Below, in pieces: positions 1 through 7,443 of a stretch of DNA of 43,403 nt (the stretch's first letter is position 1; every line of letters starts with the position of its first letter). The stretch comes from Gordonia rhizosphera NBRC 16068 (GTDB lineage Bacteria; Actinomycetota; Actinomycetes; Mycobacteriales; Mycobacteriaceae). A program made the position numbers and the translations under genes. Location of the stretch: contig NZ_BAHC01000025.1 in NCBI RefSeq assembly GCF_000298195.1, positions 1-43,403 on the forward strand, in the 5' to 3' direction. The notes below the pieces were generated by a model. It had not been told where the DNA came from. It searched no databases and saw only the letters and a list, made by a program, of their open reading frames with translations.

Positions 1-1
1 G

Positions 2-97
2 CCTCGGCGCCAGGCGGACAACGTGCTGGTCAGGGGCGTGGCGCCGCCGCCGGCGGTCGTCCATCGACCTGATTGGTACGTCCGTACACAACTGTGA
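2..97 (+). CDS. Possible 3' end of a gene entering from the left edge
   Basis: A plus-strand frame is open from the window edge and ends at TGA 95-97. About 31 residues are visible, ending in a Tyr-Val-Arg-Thr-Gln-Leu tail. Third codon positions are almost all G or C over the first two thirds, as expected for a real gene in this genome, but the stretch is short and no family is recognisable. It could equally be chance open frame in GC-rich DNA. Nothing else is visible up to the methyltransferase promoter near 150. Confidence 0.25.
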   Translation, partial: PRRQADNVLVRGVAPPPAVVHRPDWYVRTQL

Positions 98-151
98 TCT
101 GCGCCATGCTGGTCCCATCCTTTTGGACAGTGGGTCGGCCCCCTCGGTCAG

Positions 152-180
152 TTCCGATCAGACGGCTACCTTCCTACCCT
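152..180 (+). promoter_or_regulatory. Candidate promoter of the mftM-like gene (leaderless type)
   Basis: A -10-like hexamer TACCCT (175-180, fitting TANNNT) ends 7 nt before the GTG start at 188. A weak -35-like TTCCGA lies at 152-157 with a 17-nt spacer. No Shine-Dalgarno sequence precedes the GTG, so the transcript would begin at or next to the start codon. An interrupted palindrome, GTACG-TC-CGTAC, lies further upstream at 76-87 and could be an operator. Motif inspection only. Confidence 0.4.
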
Positions 181-187
181 CGGTTGG

Positions 188-1030
188 GTGAGCGCTTCGG
201 TATCCGCATCGGCTGCACCCGCGCCGGCCCGCCGGACGGTCCCCGTTGTTCGGCGCACGTTGTCAGTGCCGGCGGACTTCGAGGAGTGTGGGCGGTTCGC
301 TTGGCGTGCCTGTCGAGACGGCACTGTCGAGATCCTGCACTCGCTCGATACGACGACGATCAGCGACTCGACGATGATCGACGGTCTGACTCCCCTGGTC
401 CTGGGTGGCGTGCTGTGCGGGCAGGAGGCATTCGAGTCAGCTGCGGTGCAGGTCATCGAATCGACCGCCGGCACTGCCGACGCGGGGTGGGCGGCCTTCT
501 ACGACAACTCCGTCGTCGAACTGACCAGCGGGACGTCGCCGTTCGGCCCCGTCCACCGGCAAGCGCGGAGCCTGGTTCGGGGACACAGCGTCCTGGAGGT
601 CGGGTGCTGCTTCGGTTTCCTCGCGCTCCAACTCGCCGAGGACGGTCACGCAGTCAGCGCGTGCGACATCACGGCCGGGGCGATCGACCATCTGACCAGG
701 CAGGCGACCCGGCGCGGGACACCGGTCGATGCGGTTGTCGGCGACGCGACGCGCCTCCCGTTCGCCACCGACTCCGTGGACACCGTGACGCTCATCCACC
801 TGCTCGAACACCTCGATGAGGAGGCCGCGATCCAGGCCATCCTCGAGGCGCTGCGGGTCGCGCGCGAACGCGTCGTCGTGGCCGTCCCGTTCGAGGACGA
901 GCCCAGCGAGCACTACGGCCATCTGCTCCGGCTCACCGAGGCCGACCTACGGCGTTGGGCGGATCGGGTGGCGCACGCGGGGGCACGGACCTTCACCGAT
1001 CACGGCGGATGGCTGGTCCTGAACCCGTAA
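188..1030 (+). CDS. mftM: SAM-dependent methyltransferase, MftM-like (mycofactocin glycan methylation)
   Basis: A class I SAM methyltransferase of 280 residues. The SAM-binding glycine loop is VLEVGCCFGF (about residue 136), followed by an acidic strand end in SACD and a TLIHLLEHL segment that fits motif IV of the fold. In mycobacteria MftM 2-O-methylates the oligoglucose chain of mycofactocin, the redox cofactor that reoxidises NDMA-type alcohol dehydrogenases. As I recall, the M. smegmatis gene lies beside mnoSR, as here. The gene is convergent with the mno operon, whose last gene ends 150 bp away. The GTG at 188 is supported by a -10-like hexamer 7 nt upstream and no ribosome binding site. 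The methyltransferase fold is clear; the MftM assignment rests mainly on gene neighbourhood and could be wrong. Confidence 0.7.
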   Translation: MSASVSASAAPAPARRTVPVVRRTLSVPADFEECGRFAWRACRDGTVEILHSLDTTTISDSTMIDGLTPLVLGGVLCGQEAFESAAVQVIESTAGTADAGWAAFYDNSVVELTSGTSPFGPVHRQARSLVRGHSVLEVGCCFGFLALQLAEDGHAVSACDITAGAIDHLTRQATRRGTPVDAVVGDATRLPFATDSVDTVTLIHLLEHLDEEAAIQAILEALRVARERVVVAVPFEDEPSEHYGHLLRLTEADLRRWADRVAHAGARTFTDHGGWLVLNP

Positions 1031-1031
1031 T

Positions 1032-1090
1032 GCGTGGACTGATCCGAGGATCTACCGGAACGCGGCCCGGGTCGGCCCTGAAGTCCACGC
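1032..1090. terminator. Inverted repeat between convergent mftM-like and mnoR genes
   Basis: GCGTGGACT (1032-1040) and AGTCCACGC (1082-1090) are perfect 9-bp complements with a GC-rich 41-nt interior. They lie just after the methyltransferase stop in the 149-bp convergent gap. There is no U tract, so this is a possible rather than a certain bidirectional terminator. Confidence 0.35.
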
Positions 1091-1179
1091 CCCAGCGGGG
1101 CGCGGATACGCCGACGTCGATGACCGCTCCGTGATGTGAGGTTTCAGGAGCCCTCGCGCCGCCCGACGCGCCCGACCCC

Positions 1180-1833
1180 TCAGATCAACCCTCTCTTGCT
1201 CGCGATGTAGACGGCGTCCGTCCTCTTCGAGACACCGAGCTTGCGGATGATGTTGCGGATGTGGAACTTCACCGTGGACTCGGAGATGTACAGCGTCTGC
1301 CCGATGCTCTTGTTGGACATACCGTCGGCCAGGAGCCGGAGCACTTCCCGCTCCCGTTCGGTGAGTGCCTCGGGACCGTCTCCCTCCCCGGACACCGTCC
1401 GCAGCACGATGGCCGCACTTCGCGGGTCGAATGCGCTGCCGCCACCCGACACCGACTGGATCGCACGGACCAATTCGGTCGTGTCGACGTCCTTCACGAC
1501 ATAGCCTCGGGCGCCCGCCTTGACCGCACGCACCACCAGGTCGTCGTCGAGGAAGGTGGTCAGCACCAAGGTCGCGACCCTCGGATGACGTGCCGCGATC
1601 TCGCCTATCAGCCGCAGTCCCTCGTATTCGGTGCCGGCGGTGAGTTTGAGGTCCACCACGACGACATCAGGTCGGCAGCGGGTCACCTCGGCGAGCGCCG
1701 CGTCGTACGAATCCGCCTCACCGACCACTGTGATCGACGATTCCCGATCCAGCAGCGACCGGATGCCCTCGCGTAGCAGGGCGTGGTCGTCGACGAGCAT
1801 CGTGCGCACCGCGGTCACCTGCGGAGAAGTCAT
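1180..1833 (-). CDS. mnoR: NarL/LuxR-type response regulator, MnoR-like
   Basis: A response regulator of 217 residues. The N-terminal receiver domain has the acidic pair D15/D16, the phospho-acceptor D61 in VVVVDLK, and Lys in the GYVVKD segment. The C-terminal LuxR helix-turn-helix (about residues 150-205) begins LTEREREVLRLLADG and contains the recognition helix in STVKFHIRNI. It would be phosphorylated by the kinase encoded just upstream and bind DNA. In M. smegmatis MnoSR switches on the methanol dehydrogenase homologue mno, and the gene set here is the same. The ATG at 1833 lies 1 bp after the kinase stop and gives a standard family length; a longer open frame upstream overlaps the kinase and is not needed. 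It is the last gene of the mno operon. Confidence 0.85.
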   Translation of the reverse strand: MTSPQVTAVRTMLVDDHALLREGIRSLLDRESSITVVGEADSYDAALAEVTRCRPDVVVVDLKLTAGTEYEGLRLIGEIAARHPRVATLVLTTFLDDDLVVRAVKAGARGYVVKDVDTTELVRAIQSVSGGGSAFDPRSAAIVLRTVSGEGDGPEALTEREREVLRLLADGMSNKSIGQTLYISESTVKFHIRNIIRKLGVSKRTDAVYIASKRGLI

Positions 1834-1834
1834 G

Positions 1835-3268
1835 TCACGCCTCCCGTTCCCGGCCAGTCGGCCGACCATCCGTGCGCACCGGGATCTCCACGGCGATGCG
1901 CACGCCTCCTTGCCGTGACCGGCGCACGCGGAGTACACCTCCGAGTTCCTCGGCCCGGGCCGCCATGTTCGCGAGCCCGCGGTGTCGCCCGGCGAGGTCG
2001 CCGAGCCGCGCCGCGCGCATGACCCGACGCATGTGTCCGGGATCGCCGCACCCGTCGTCATCCACGGTCAGCGCGACGCCGGAGTCGGTGTAGGTCAGGG
2101 TGATCCGCGCCGACGACGCGGCGGCATGCACCGCGGTGTTGAACAGCGCCTCACCGGCGATCCGCAGGACGGCGTGCTGCACGTCGTCCGGCAGGTCCCG
2201 GGCCCGACCCACGATGCGGACATCGGTGGCCAGGTCGGCGGGCATGTGCATCGAGCACAGACCTTCGAGAACCTCGCCGAGACCGAGTTCGCTGACCGTG
2301 GGCGACTGGTTGAGCGCATAGATCACCGACCGCAACTGATCGACCGCATCGCGGGTCAGCCGTCCGGCCACCTCGAGCCGTTCCGCCGTGCGCGGATCGG
2401 ATTCCATGCGGCACACCTCGATCTGCATGCCGGCCGACAACACCGATTGGGTCACCGAGTCGTGCAGTTCCCGGGCGATACGCTCACGTTCCTCGACCAC
2501 GAGTCGCTGACGCATCGCCGCCGACAGTTCCCGTTGTGTCCGTTCGAGTTCCAGATTGCGGGCAGCGAGATCGGCGGCATGTTCGGTGGCCTTGGCGAAG
2601 GCATCCTCGGCCCGTGCCAGTTGATGACGGGACTCCTCGAGCAGCGCAGCGTTCAGCAGCGCGACGACGGCCTGTCGCGCCAGGATCCGCATCACGACGA
2701 GGTCCGCCGAATCGACCACGGAGCACTCGGGGGTCCATGCGGACAGGCCGCCGACGACCCGTCCGTCGAGATGCAGCGGCACGTGCAGGTGGTGGTCGTC
2801 GACCACGGGACGCATCAGTTCGCCCATCTGGTTGCGCAGCAGGTCGTTGAGCCGGTTGAGGACCGTGTCGGGTAGATGGCTGGGTGTGCGGGCCGCCTGC
2901 ACACCCTCGAACGCGTAGATGGTTCCGTCGCCGGTCATCATCAGATGACGAGGACCGGTGCGTTCGAGTTCCCCGTCGCACAGAGCGAAGACCACCCACT
3001 CCGCATCGAGGTGTTCCTGGGCGGCCCGTACCACAGACAGTACGAGATTCTCCGGTCCTTCCGCGGTCTGCACGAGCGCGCGCGAGATCCGGTCCAGTGC
3101 GCCGACGACGCGCGACAGGCGTTGCTCGACGCCGCGGTACTGGGCGTAGTGCGACCCCTTGACCGAGTGCAAGCCCAGCAGGGAATCGAGTTGCCCCCCA
3201 CTTCGATCGTCGTCGGCGCCGGATGTATCGACGGTCCGCGCGATGTCGTCGTTCACCCCGGTGTCCAT
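1835..3268 (-). CDS. mnoS: Cytoplasmic GAF-domain histidine kinase, MnoS-like
   Basis: A sensor kinase of 477 residues. A GAF-like sensory domain spans roughly residues 65-205, followed by a coiled coil to about 255. The HisKA_3 dimerisation helix carries the phospho-acceptor H269 in ARELHDSVTQS. The C-terminal ATPase domain has an N-box-like segment EALFNTAVHA and the G box DDDGCGD. There is no signal peptide or membrane segment, so it should sense a cytoplasmic cue such as an alcohol, an aldehyde or cofactor state (inference). The start lies 3 bp after the stop of the upstream alcohol dehydrogenase gene and the response regulator starts 1 bp after its stop, so the three are almost certainly co-transcribed and co-translated. 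MnoS identity rests on the partner gene and neighbourhood. Confidence 0.82.
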   Translation of the reverse strand: MDTGVNDDIARTVDTSGADDDRSGGQLDSLLGLHSVKGSHYAQYRGVEQRLSRVVGALDRISRALVQTAEGPENLVLSVVRAAQEHLDAEWVVFALCDGELERTGPRHLMMTGDGTIYAFEGVQAARTPSHLPDTVLNRLNDLLRNQMGELMRPVVDDHHLHVPLHLDGRVVGGLSAWTPECSVVDSADLVVMRILARQAVVALLNAALLEESRHQLARAEDAFAKATEHAADLAARNLELERTQRELSAAMRQRLVVEERERIARELHDSVTQSVLSAGMQIEVCRMESDPRTAERLEVAGRLTRDAVDQLRSVIYALNQSPTVSELGLGEVLEGLCSMHMPADLATDVRIVGRARDLPDDVQHAVLRIAGEALFNTAVHAAASSARITLTYTDSGVALTVDDDGCGDPGHMRRVMRAARLGDLAGRHRGLANMAARAEELGGVLRVRRSRQGGVRIAVEIPVRTDGRPTGREREA

Positions 3269-3271
3269 GGC

Positions 3272-4456
3272 TCAGAGTGCCTCGCCGTAGATCCGCTTCA
3301 CCTCGGCGGCGGTGGGCTGACGCGGGTTGGTTCTCATACAGGCGTCGGCAAGCGCGTTGCCGGTGAGGATCTCGAGGTGCTCGCGTCGTACCCCGAGCCG
3401 CCCGAGAGACGGCGGCAATCCCACGCGTGCAGCCAGTTTCGCGATTTCGTCGGCGAGCCGGTCGGCGGTCGCATACGACGAACCCGCCTCCCCGATCCCG
3501 ATCGCGCGGGCGAGTTCGACGTAGGGCTGGGGATCGGCCTCCGCGTTGTACCGGATGACATGTGGCAGCAGAACCGCGTTGATCGCGCCGTGCGGGGCGT
3601 CGACCAGTCCACCCACGGGATGGCTCATGGCATGCGTGGCACCCAGGATCGCGTTGGTGAAGGCCATCCCGGCTTCGAGTGCGGCGTAGGCCATGTCGAG
3701 TCCGGCGTCCGGATCGCCCGGATCGTCGACGAGCCGTTCGATGCTGCGCCAGGCGGTCGCGATGGCCGAGAGCGCCGAGATGTCGGTCAGCCGGCTGTGC
3801 GCGACAGAGGCGAAGGCCTCGATGCAATGTGTGATCGCATCCAGCCCCGACTGCGCGACGACCTCGTGGGGCTGGGTCGCGAGTAGTCGTGGGTCGATCA
3901 CGGAGACATCGGGTACCAGGCCACGGCCGATGATCGTCACCTTGGTACCGCGGTCGAGATCGTTGACGATACAGAACTGCGAGACATCCGACCCGCTGCC
4001 GGCGGTGGTCGGCGCGGCGACCAGCGGAGGCAACGGACGCCGCGCCCGGTCGATCCCCTCGTACTGCAGGATGTGGCCGCCATTGGCGGCGAGGATCGCG
4101 ACACCCTTGGCGGCGTCGATCACCGACCCACCCCCGAGCGCGACGATGCCCTCGCAGCGCGCCGCCTCGTAGTGTTCGAGCGCGGCCGAGATCTCCCCGG
4201 CACGCGGGTTCGGCGAGACCCCGGTGAACGAGGAGACATGCAGGTCGGCGGCGCGCAGCCGGTCGGCGAGTTCGGGATACCACGGCGTGCCCTGCAGCCG
4301 ACGGTCCGAGACGATCATCAGTCTCTGCACGCCGAGGCCCACCGCCGCCCGCGGCACCTCGGCCAGGCAGCCGTGGCCGATGATGATCTCCGGGGTGTGG
4401 AACTTGGCGATGCGCACACCCTGCCGGATCATCGTGTCACCCGATTCGGTTCGCAC
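3272..4456 (-). CDS. Iron-containing (group III) alcohol dehydrogenase, 1,3-propanediol dehydrogenase-like
   Basis: A protein of 394 residues of the group III metal-dependent alcohol dehydrogenase family, which interconverts primary alcohols and aldehydes with NAD(H). The NAD-binding GGGSVIDAAKG motif is at 108-118. The metal ligands are all present: D206, H210, H275 and H289, with the 4- and 14-residue spacings known from lactaldehyde reductase FucO. It differs in sequence from Mno in the same operon and is shorter, so it is a second enzyme and not a duplicate. It could oxidise diols or other primary alcohols, or reduce the aldehyde product; the substrate cannot be read from the sequence. 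The GTG at 4456 is preceded by an AGGTGAGG-type ribosome binding site; ATG at 4432 is the alternative start. Confidence 0.85.
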   Translation of the reverse strand: MRTESGDTMIRQGVRIAKFHTPEIIIGHGCLAEVPRAAVGLGVQRLMIVSDRRLQGTPWYPELADRLRAADLHVSSFTGVSPNPRAGEISAALEHYEAARCEGIVALGGGSVIDAAKGVAILAANGGHILQYEGIDRARRPLPPLVAAPTTAGSGSDVSQFCIVNDLDRGTKVTIIGRGLVPDVSVIDPRLLATQPHEVVAQSGLDAITHCIEAFASVAHSRLTDISALSAIATAWRSIERLVDDPGDPDAGLDMAYAALEAGMAFTNAILGATHAMSHPVGGLVDAPHGAINAVLLPHVIRYNAEADPQPYVELARAIGIGEAGSSYATADRLADEIAKLAARVGLPPSLGRLGVRREHLEILTGNALADACMRTNPRQPTAAEVKRIYGEAL

Positions 4457-4515
4457 GTCGCCTCACCTGTCGTCTGACCCGCCCCTGGACGCGATCCTAC
4501 GCGGAGTGACCCCGG

Positions 4516-6042
4516 TCACGCGCCCGCCGTGTCAACGGAGACCTGTTCGAGTTCGGCCAGGTCGTGGACGACGTGCACACGATCGCAGAGCGCCGCGTAG
4601 GCGGGTAGGTCGCACGAGCCCAGACCCCACGAGTAACTCGGTTCGGGCGTGATCCAGATCGTCTCCCGCGCGCGCCGCGTGATCTCCTCGAAGGCCGCCA
4701 GATTGGGGTCACGACCGTTGTTGCGGCCGTCGCCGAGCACGATGACCGTCGTGCGGCGATTGACGGCACCGCCGTATTCCTCGAGGAACGTGGCCAACGC
4801 CTTCCCGTAGTCCGAATCCGCGTCGGTGTCGAGTACGCCGCCCGCCGGCAACCCCGATACCACCAGCGAAAGCGCTTCCTCCGCAGGATGTTCGGCGAAC
4901 AGGTCGGTGATCTCGACGAGATCCGACACGAAGGCGAACGAGCGGACGTGGGCGACCATGCTCTGCAGTCCGTGCACCAGTTGCAGGGTGAACCGTGCGG
5001 CGGTACGGACCGACAACGACACGTCGGTGAGCACGAGCAGACTCGGCCGGTCGGTCACCTTGGCGACCGTGATCGGACGAAACGGCACCCCGTCGTAGCG
5101 GAGATTCGCCCGCATGGTGCGCGCGGCGTCGACGGTGCCGCGGGCCGCGAGCTTACGCCGGGCGCGCGGAGCCCCGTGCAGGCTGCGGATGAGACGTCGG
5201 ACGGAATCCTCGAGGCTGGCCCGCTCGTGTTCGTGGATCGCGTCACGAACCGACGCCTTGACCTCCCGCTCCTCGATCGCGTGATCGGTGGCCATCAGCT
5301 GTTCGAGATGATCGCGGAGCTTCTCGGGAAGGCCGTCGAGCAGACCGGCCAGCGCCGATCGCAGCGCGGCGATCGCCTCCGCGTCGGGTTGCGGCCCGGA
5401 CTCGGTATCACCCGCATCGAGCCAGTCCAGCAACGCCATCTCCTGCGCGACCGACAGTTCGACATCGAGTTCGGCCGAGTTTCCCGACACCAGCTCGCCC
5501 GGGCGACCAGGATTGTGCAGGCGCGACACCGTGAGCTGTACGCGGGCGGCCGCCTCGGAATTGGGCACCTCGTCGGCCGACAACACGATCTCGTCGGTCA
5601 GCGACGCCATGTCGAGCCGGTTGGCCTCCTGATGGAGGTTGTACTGCTCGGCAAGGTCCTCGGGGTCGAAATACCGACGGATGTCCGACGGCGGCCCGTG
5701 GCTGTGTCCCTGTTGCGGGGTGTTGCCGACCTCCTCGGACAGCGTGTACTCCTGCAGGTCACCGGTGTCGGAGAGGTCGTCGTGGGTATGCGAATGCCCA
5801 TGTCCCCCATCGGATTCGATGACGGGACGCAGCGCGAAGAACTTGTCGAAGACCTCGTGGAAGGTCGCCTCGTCGCGGCGGTCCTTCACCAGGCACACCT
5901 CGAGCGCCGACCGCAGCAGCTCGCGATCGTCGAGAATCTCCGCGGTCGCCACCGCCGACATCGCGTCCATGGCCTCCGAGACACCGATGCGGATACCGTG
6001 CAGCCGTAGCAACCGGACGAACCGGTGCACCGCTCCTTCCAT
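4516..6042 (-). CDS. CoxE-like VWA domain protein with His-rich clusters
   Basis: A protein of 508 residues with an N-terminal CoxE-like region and a C-terminal von Willebrand A domain. The metal-ion-dependent adhesion site shows in TDVSLSVRT (Asp-x-Ser-x-Ser). Proteins of this type work with MoxR AAA+ ATPases to mature or activate metalloenzymes; CoxD/CoxE of CO dehydrogenase are the best known pair. Two short His clusters sit in an acidic linker: H81, H83, H85 and H87, then H113 and H115. Its start is 14 bp after the stop of the MoxR gene, so they form a unit. Given the position directly behind a metal-dependent methanol dehydrogenase, a role in metal loading or activation of Mno is likely but is an inference. 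Confidence 0.82.
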   Translation of the reverse strand: MEGAVHRFVRLLRLHGIRIGVSEAMDAMSAVATAEILDDRELLRSALEVCLVKDRRDEATFHEVFDKFFALRPVIESDGGHGHSHTHDDLSDTGDLQEYTLSEEVGNTPQQGHSHGPPSDIRRYFDPEDLAEQYNLHQEANRLDMASLTDEIVLSADEVPNSEAAARVQLTVSRLHNPGRPGELVSGNSAELDVELSVAQEMALLDWLDAGDTESGPQPDAEAIAALRSALAGLLDGLPEKLRDHLEQLMATDHAIEEREVKASVRDAIHEHERASLEDSVRRLIRSLHGAPRARRKLAARGTVDAARTMRANLRYDGVPFRPITVAKVTDRPSLLVLTDVSLSVRTAARFTLQLVHGLQSMVAHVRSFAFVSDLVEITDLFAEHPAEEALSLVVSGLPAGGVLDTDADSDYGKALATFLEEYGGAVNRRTTVIVLGDGRNNGRDPNLAAFEEITRRARETIWITPEPSYSWGLGSCDLPAYAALCDRVHVVHDLAELEQVSVDTAGA

Positions 6043-6056
6043 GGTTTCTCTCCCAG

Positions 6057-7313
6057 CTAGAACGGACGCTTGCCCTTGCCACCGCGCGCCTTGAACGACC
6101 GACTGCCCTGCGAGGCGCTCACCTGGCGGGTGCCGGCATCGCTCTTGGCCCCGGGCGACCCATAGTACTCGTCGCCGTGCCGGCCCGGTTCGTCCATCGC
6201 AGCCCGCTTCGCGGTGCCGCGGTGGTCCTTGCCGTGGTCGTGGTCATGATCGCCGTCGTGGCTGTGCTCGCCGTGCGAGTGAGGACCGTGGGAGTGGCTG
6301 TGCGAGTGACCGTAATCGTGTGAGTGAAGATGTTCGGGCACTTCGGCATTGGGGTCGACGAGTTTGGGGAGCGCGTCGAGTGCGCGGCTGAGGTCCCGGT
6401 CGTACTTGACGACGACGTTCGCGGTCTGCGAGAGCACCTCCGCGGTGAGGTCCTCGGCTCCGAGTACGGCAAGGGTCCGCGCCCAGTCGATCGCCTCGGA
6501 GATGCTTGGCGCCTTGCGCAGGTCGAGTTCCCTCAGCCCGCGGACGATCTCGACGAGCTTGGCCGCCAGGGTCTCCGACAGACCGGTGTTCTTCGACTTG
6601 ATGATCTCGAGTTCGCGTGCCGCATCCGGATAATCCAGCGACAGGTGCAGACAGCGCCGCTTGAGCGCCGCCGAGAGATCCCGAGTGTTGTTCGAGGTCA
6701 ACACGATCATCGGCTGATGCGTGGCCACGAAGGTGCCGATCTCGGGGACCGAGACCTGATATTCGGCAAGCAGTTCGAGCAACACGGCCTCGAGCGCCTC
6801 GTCGGCGCGGTCGACCTCGTCGACGAGCAGGACGACCGGTGTCTCGGACCGCACGGCCTCCAGCAGCGGGCGCGGCGCCAGGAACCGCTCGGAGAAGAAG
6901 ACGCTTTCCTCGGCACCGATCCGGTCGACCGCCTCCGACAGCGTCGTGGCGTCGGCGACGACCTGGCTGATCTTCTCGCGCAGTACCTGTGTGTACAGCA
7001 ATTGCTTGCCGTAATCCCACTCGTAGAGCGCCGTGGTCTCGTCCTGGCCCTCGTAGCACTGCAACCGCAACAGTTCACGGCCGGTGACCTCGGCGAGGGT
7101 CTTGGCCAGCTGCGTCTTGCCGACACCGGCGGGGCCCTCCAACAGGATCGGCTTGCCAAGCCGGCTCTGCAGAAAGACCGTCGTCGCGAGTCGCTGATCG
7201 GCCAGATAGCCTGCGTCCGCGAACTTCTCGACGACATCGGCGACATCGGCGAACTGCACCGGACCGTCGTCGCCGTCGGCGTTGTCGGGATCGACGGCAA
7301 GGTGAAGGGACAT
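6057..7313 (-). CDS. MoxR-family AAA+ ATPase with histidine-rich C-terminal tail
   Basis: A MoxR-type AAA+ ATPase of 418 residues. Walker A is GPAGVGKT, Walker B is VVLLVDEVD, and sensor 1 falls in VLTSNNT. These ATPases act as chaperones with VWA partners in maturing metal-containing oxidoreductases. The core ends near residue 325. The remaining ~90 residues are low-complexity, with 15 His in 37 residues (about 328-364) alternating with Ser, Gly and Asp, then a basic Gly/Lys/Arg end. Such a tail resembles the Ni- and Zn-binding tails of HypB- or SlyD-type proteins. The ATG at 7313 is preceded by GGAGA at good spacing; ATG 7346 is an alternative. The gene follows mno after a strong hairpin. 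Confidence 0.85.
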   Translation of the reverse strand: MSLHLAVDPDNADGDDGPVQFADVADVVEKFADAGYLADQRLATTVFLQSRLGKPILLEGPAGVGKTQLAKTLAEVTGRELLRLQCYEGQDETTALYEWDYGKQLLYTQVLREKISQVVADATTLSEAVDRIGAEESVFFSERFLAPRPLLEAVRSETPVVLLVDEVDRADEALEAVLLELLAEYQVSVPEIGTFVATHQPMIVLTSNNTRDLSAALKRRCLHLSLDYPDAARELEIIKSKNTGLSETLAAKLVEIVRGLRELDLRKAPSISEAIDWARTLAVLGAEDLTAEVLSQTANVVVKYDRDLSRALDALPKLVDPNAEVPEHLHSHDYGHSHSHSHGPHSHGEHSHDGDHDHDHGKDHRGTAKRAAMDEPGRHGDEYYGSPGAKSDAGTRQVSASQGSRSFKARGGKGKRPF

Positions 7314-7371
7314 CGACGTCTCCGATTCTCTGCGATGGGAATTCATCTGTTGACCTGACGTTGGGGAATGT

Positions 7372-7421
7372 GCAGCGGATGGCGGACCCGAGTCGGGGGC
7401 AGTGGGTCCGCCATCCGCTGC
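7372..7421 (-). terminator. Strong hairpin between mno and the MoxR gene
   Basis: A perfect 18-bp stem (7372-7389 with 7404-7421) closes a 14-nt loop. It starts about 20 nt after the mno stop codon and lies about 60 nt before the MoxR start. There is no U tract. It could be a partial terminator or a 3'-stabilising structure that keeps mno mRNA more abundant than the downstream accessory and regulatory genes. Confidence 0.6.
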
Positions 7422-7443
7422 GCTCTCGTAGAGGTGGCTGCCG

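Noticed and set aside
2484..4283. Long open frame of about 600 codons antisense or out of frame to the dehydrogenase and kinase genes
   Set aside because: It is Arg/Gly/Pro-rich without recognisable domains, while the other frame encodes clear enzymes. Such frames are common shadows in GC-rich DNA.
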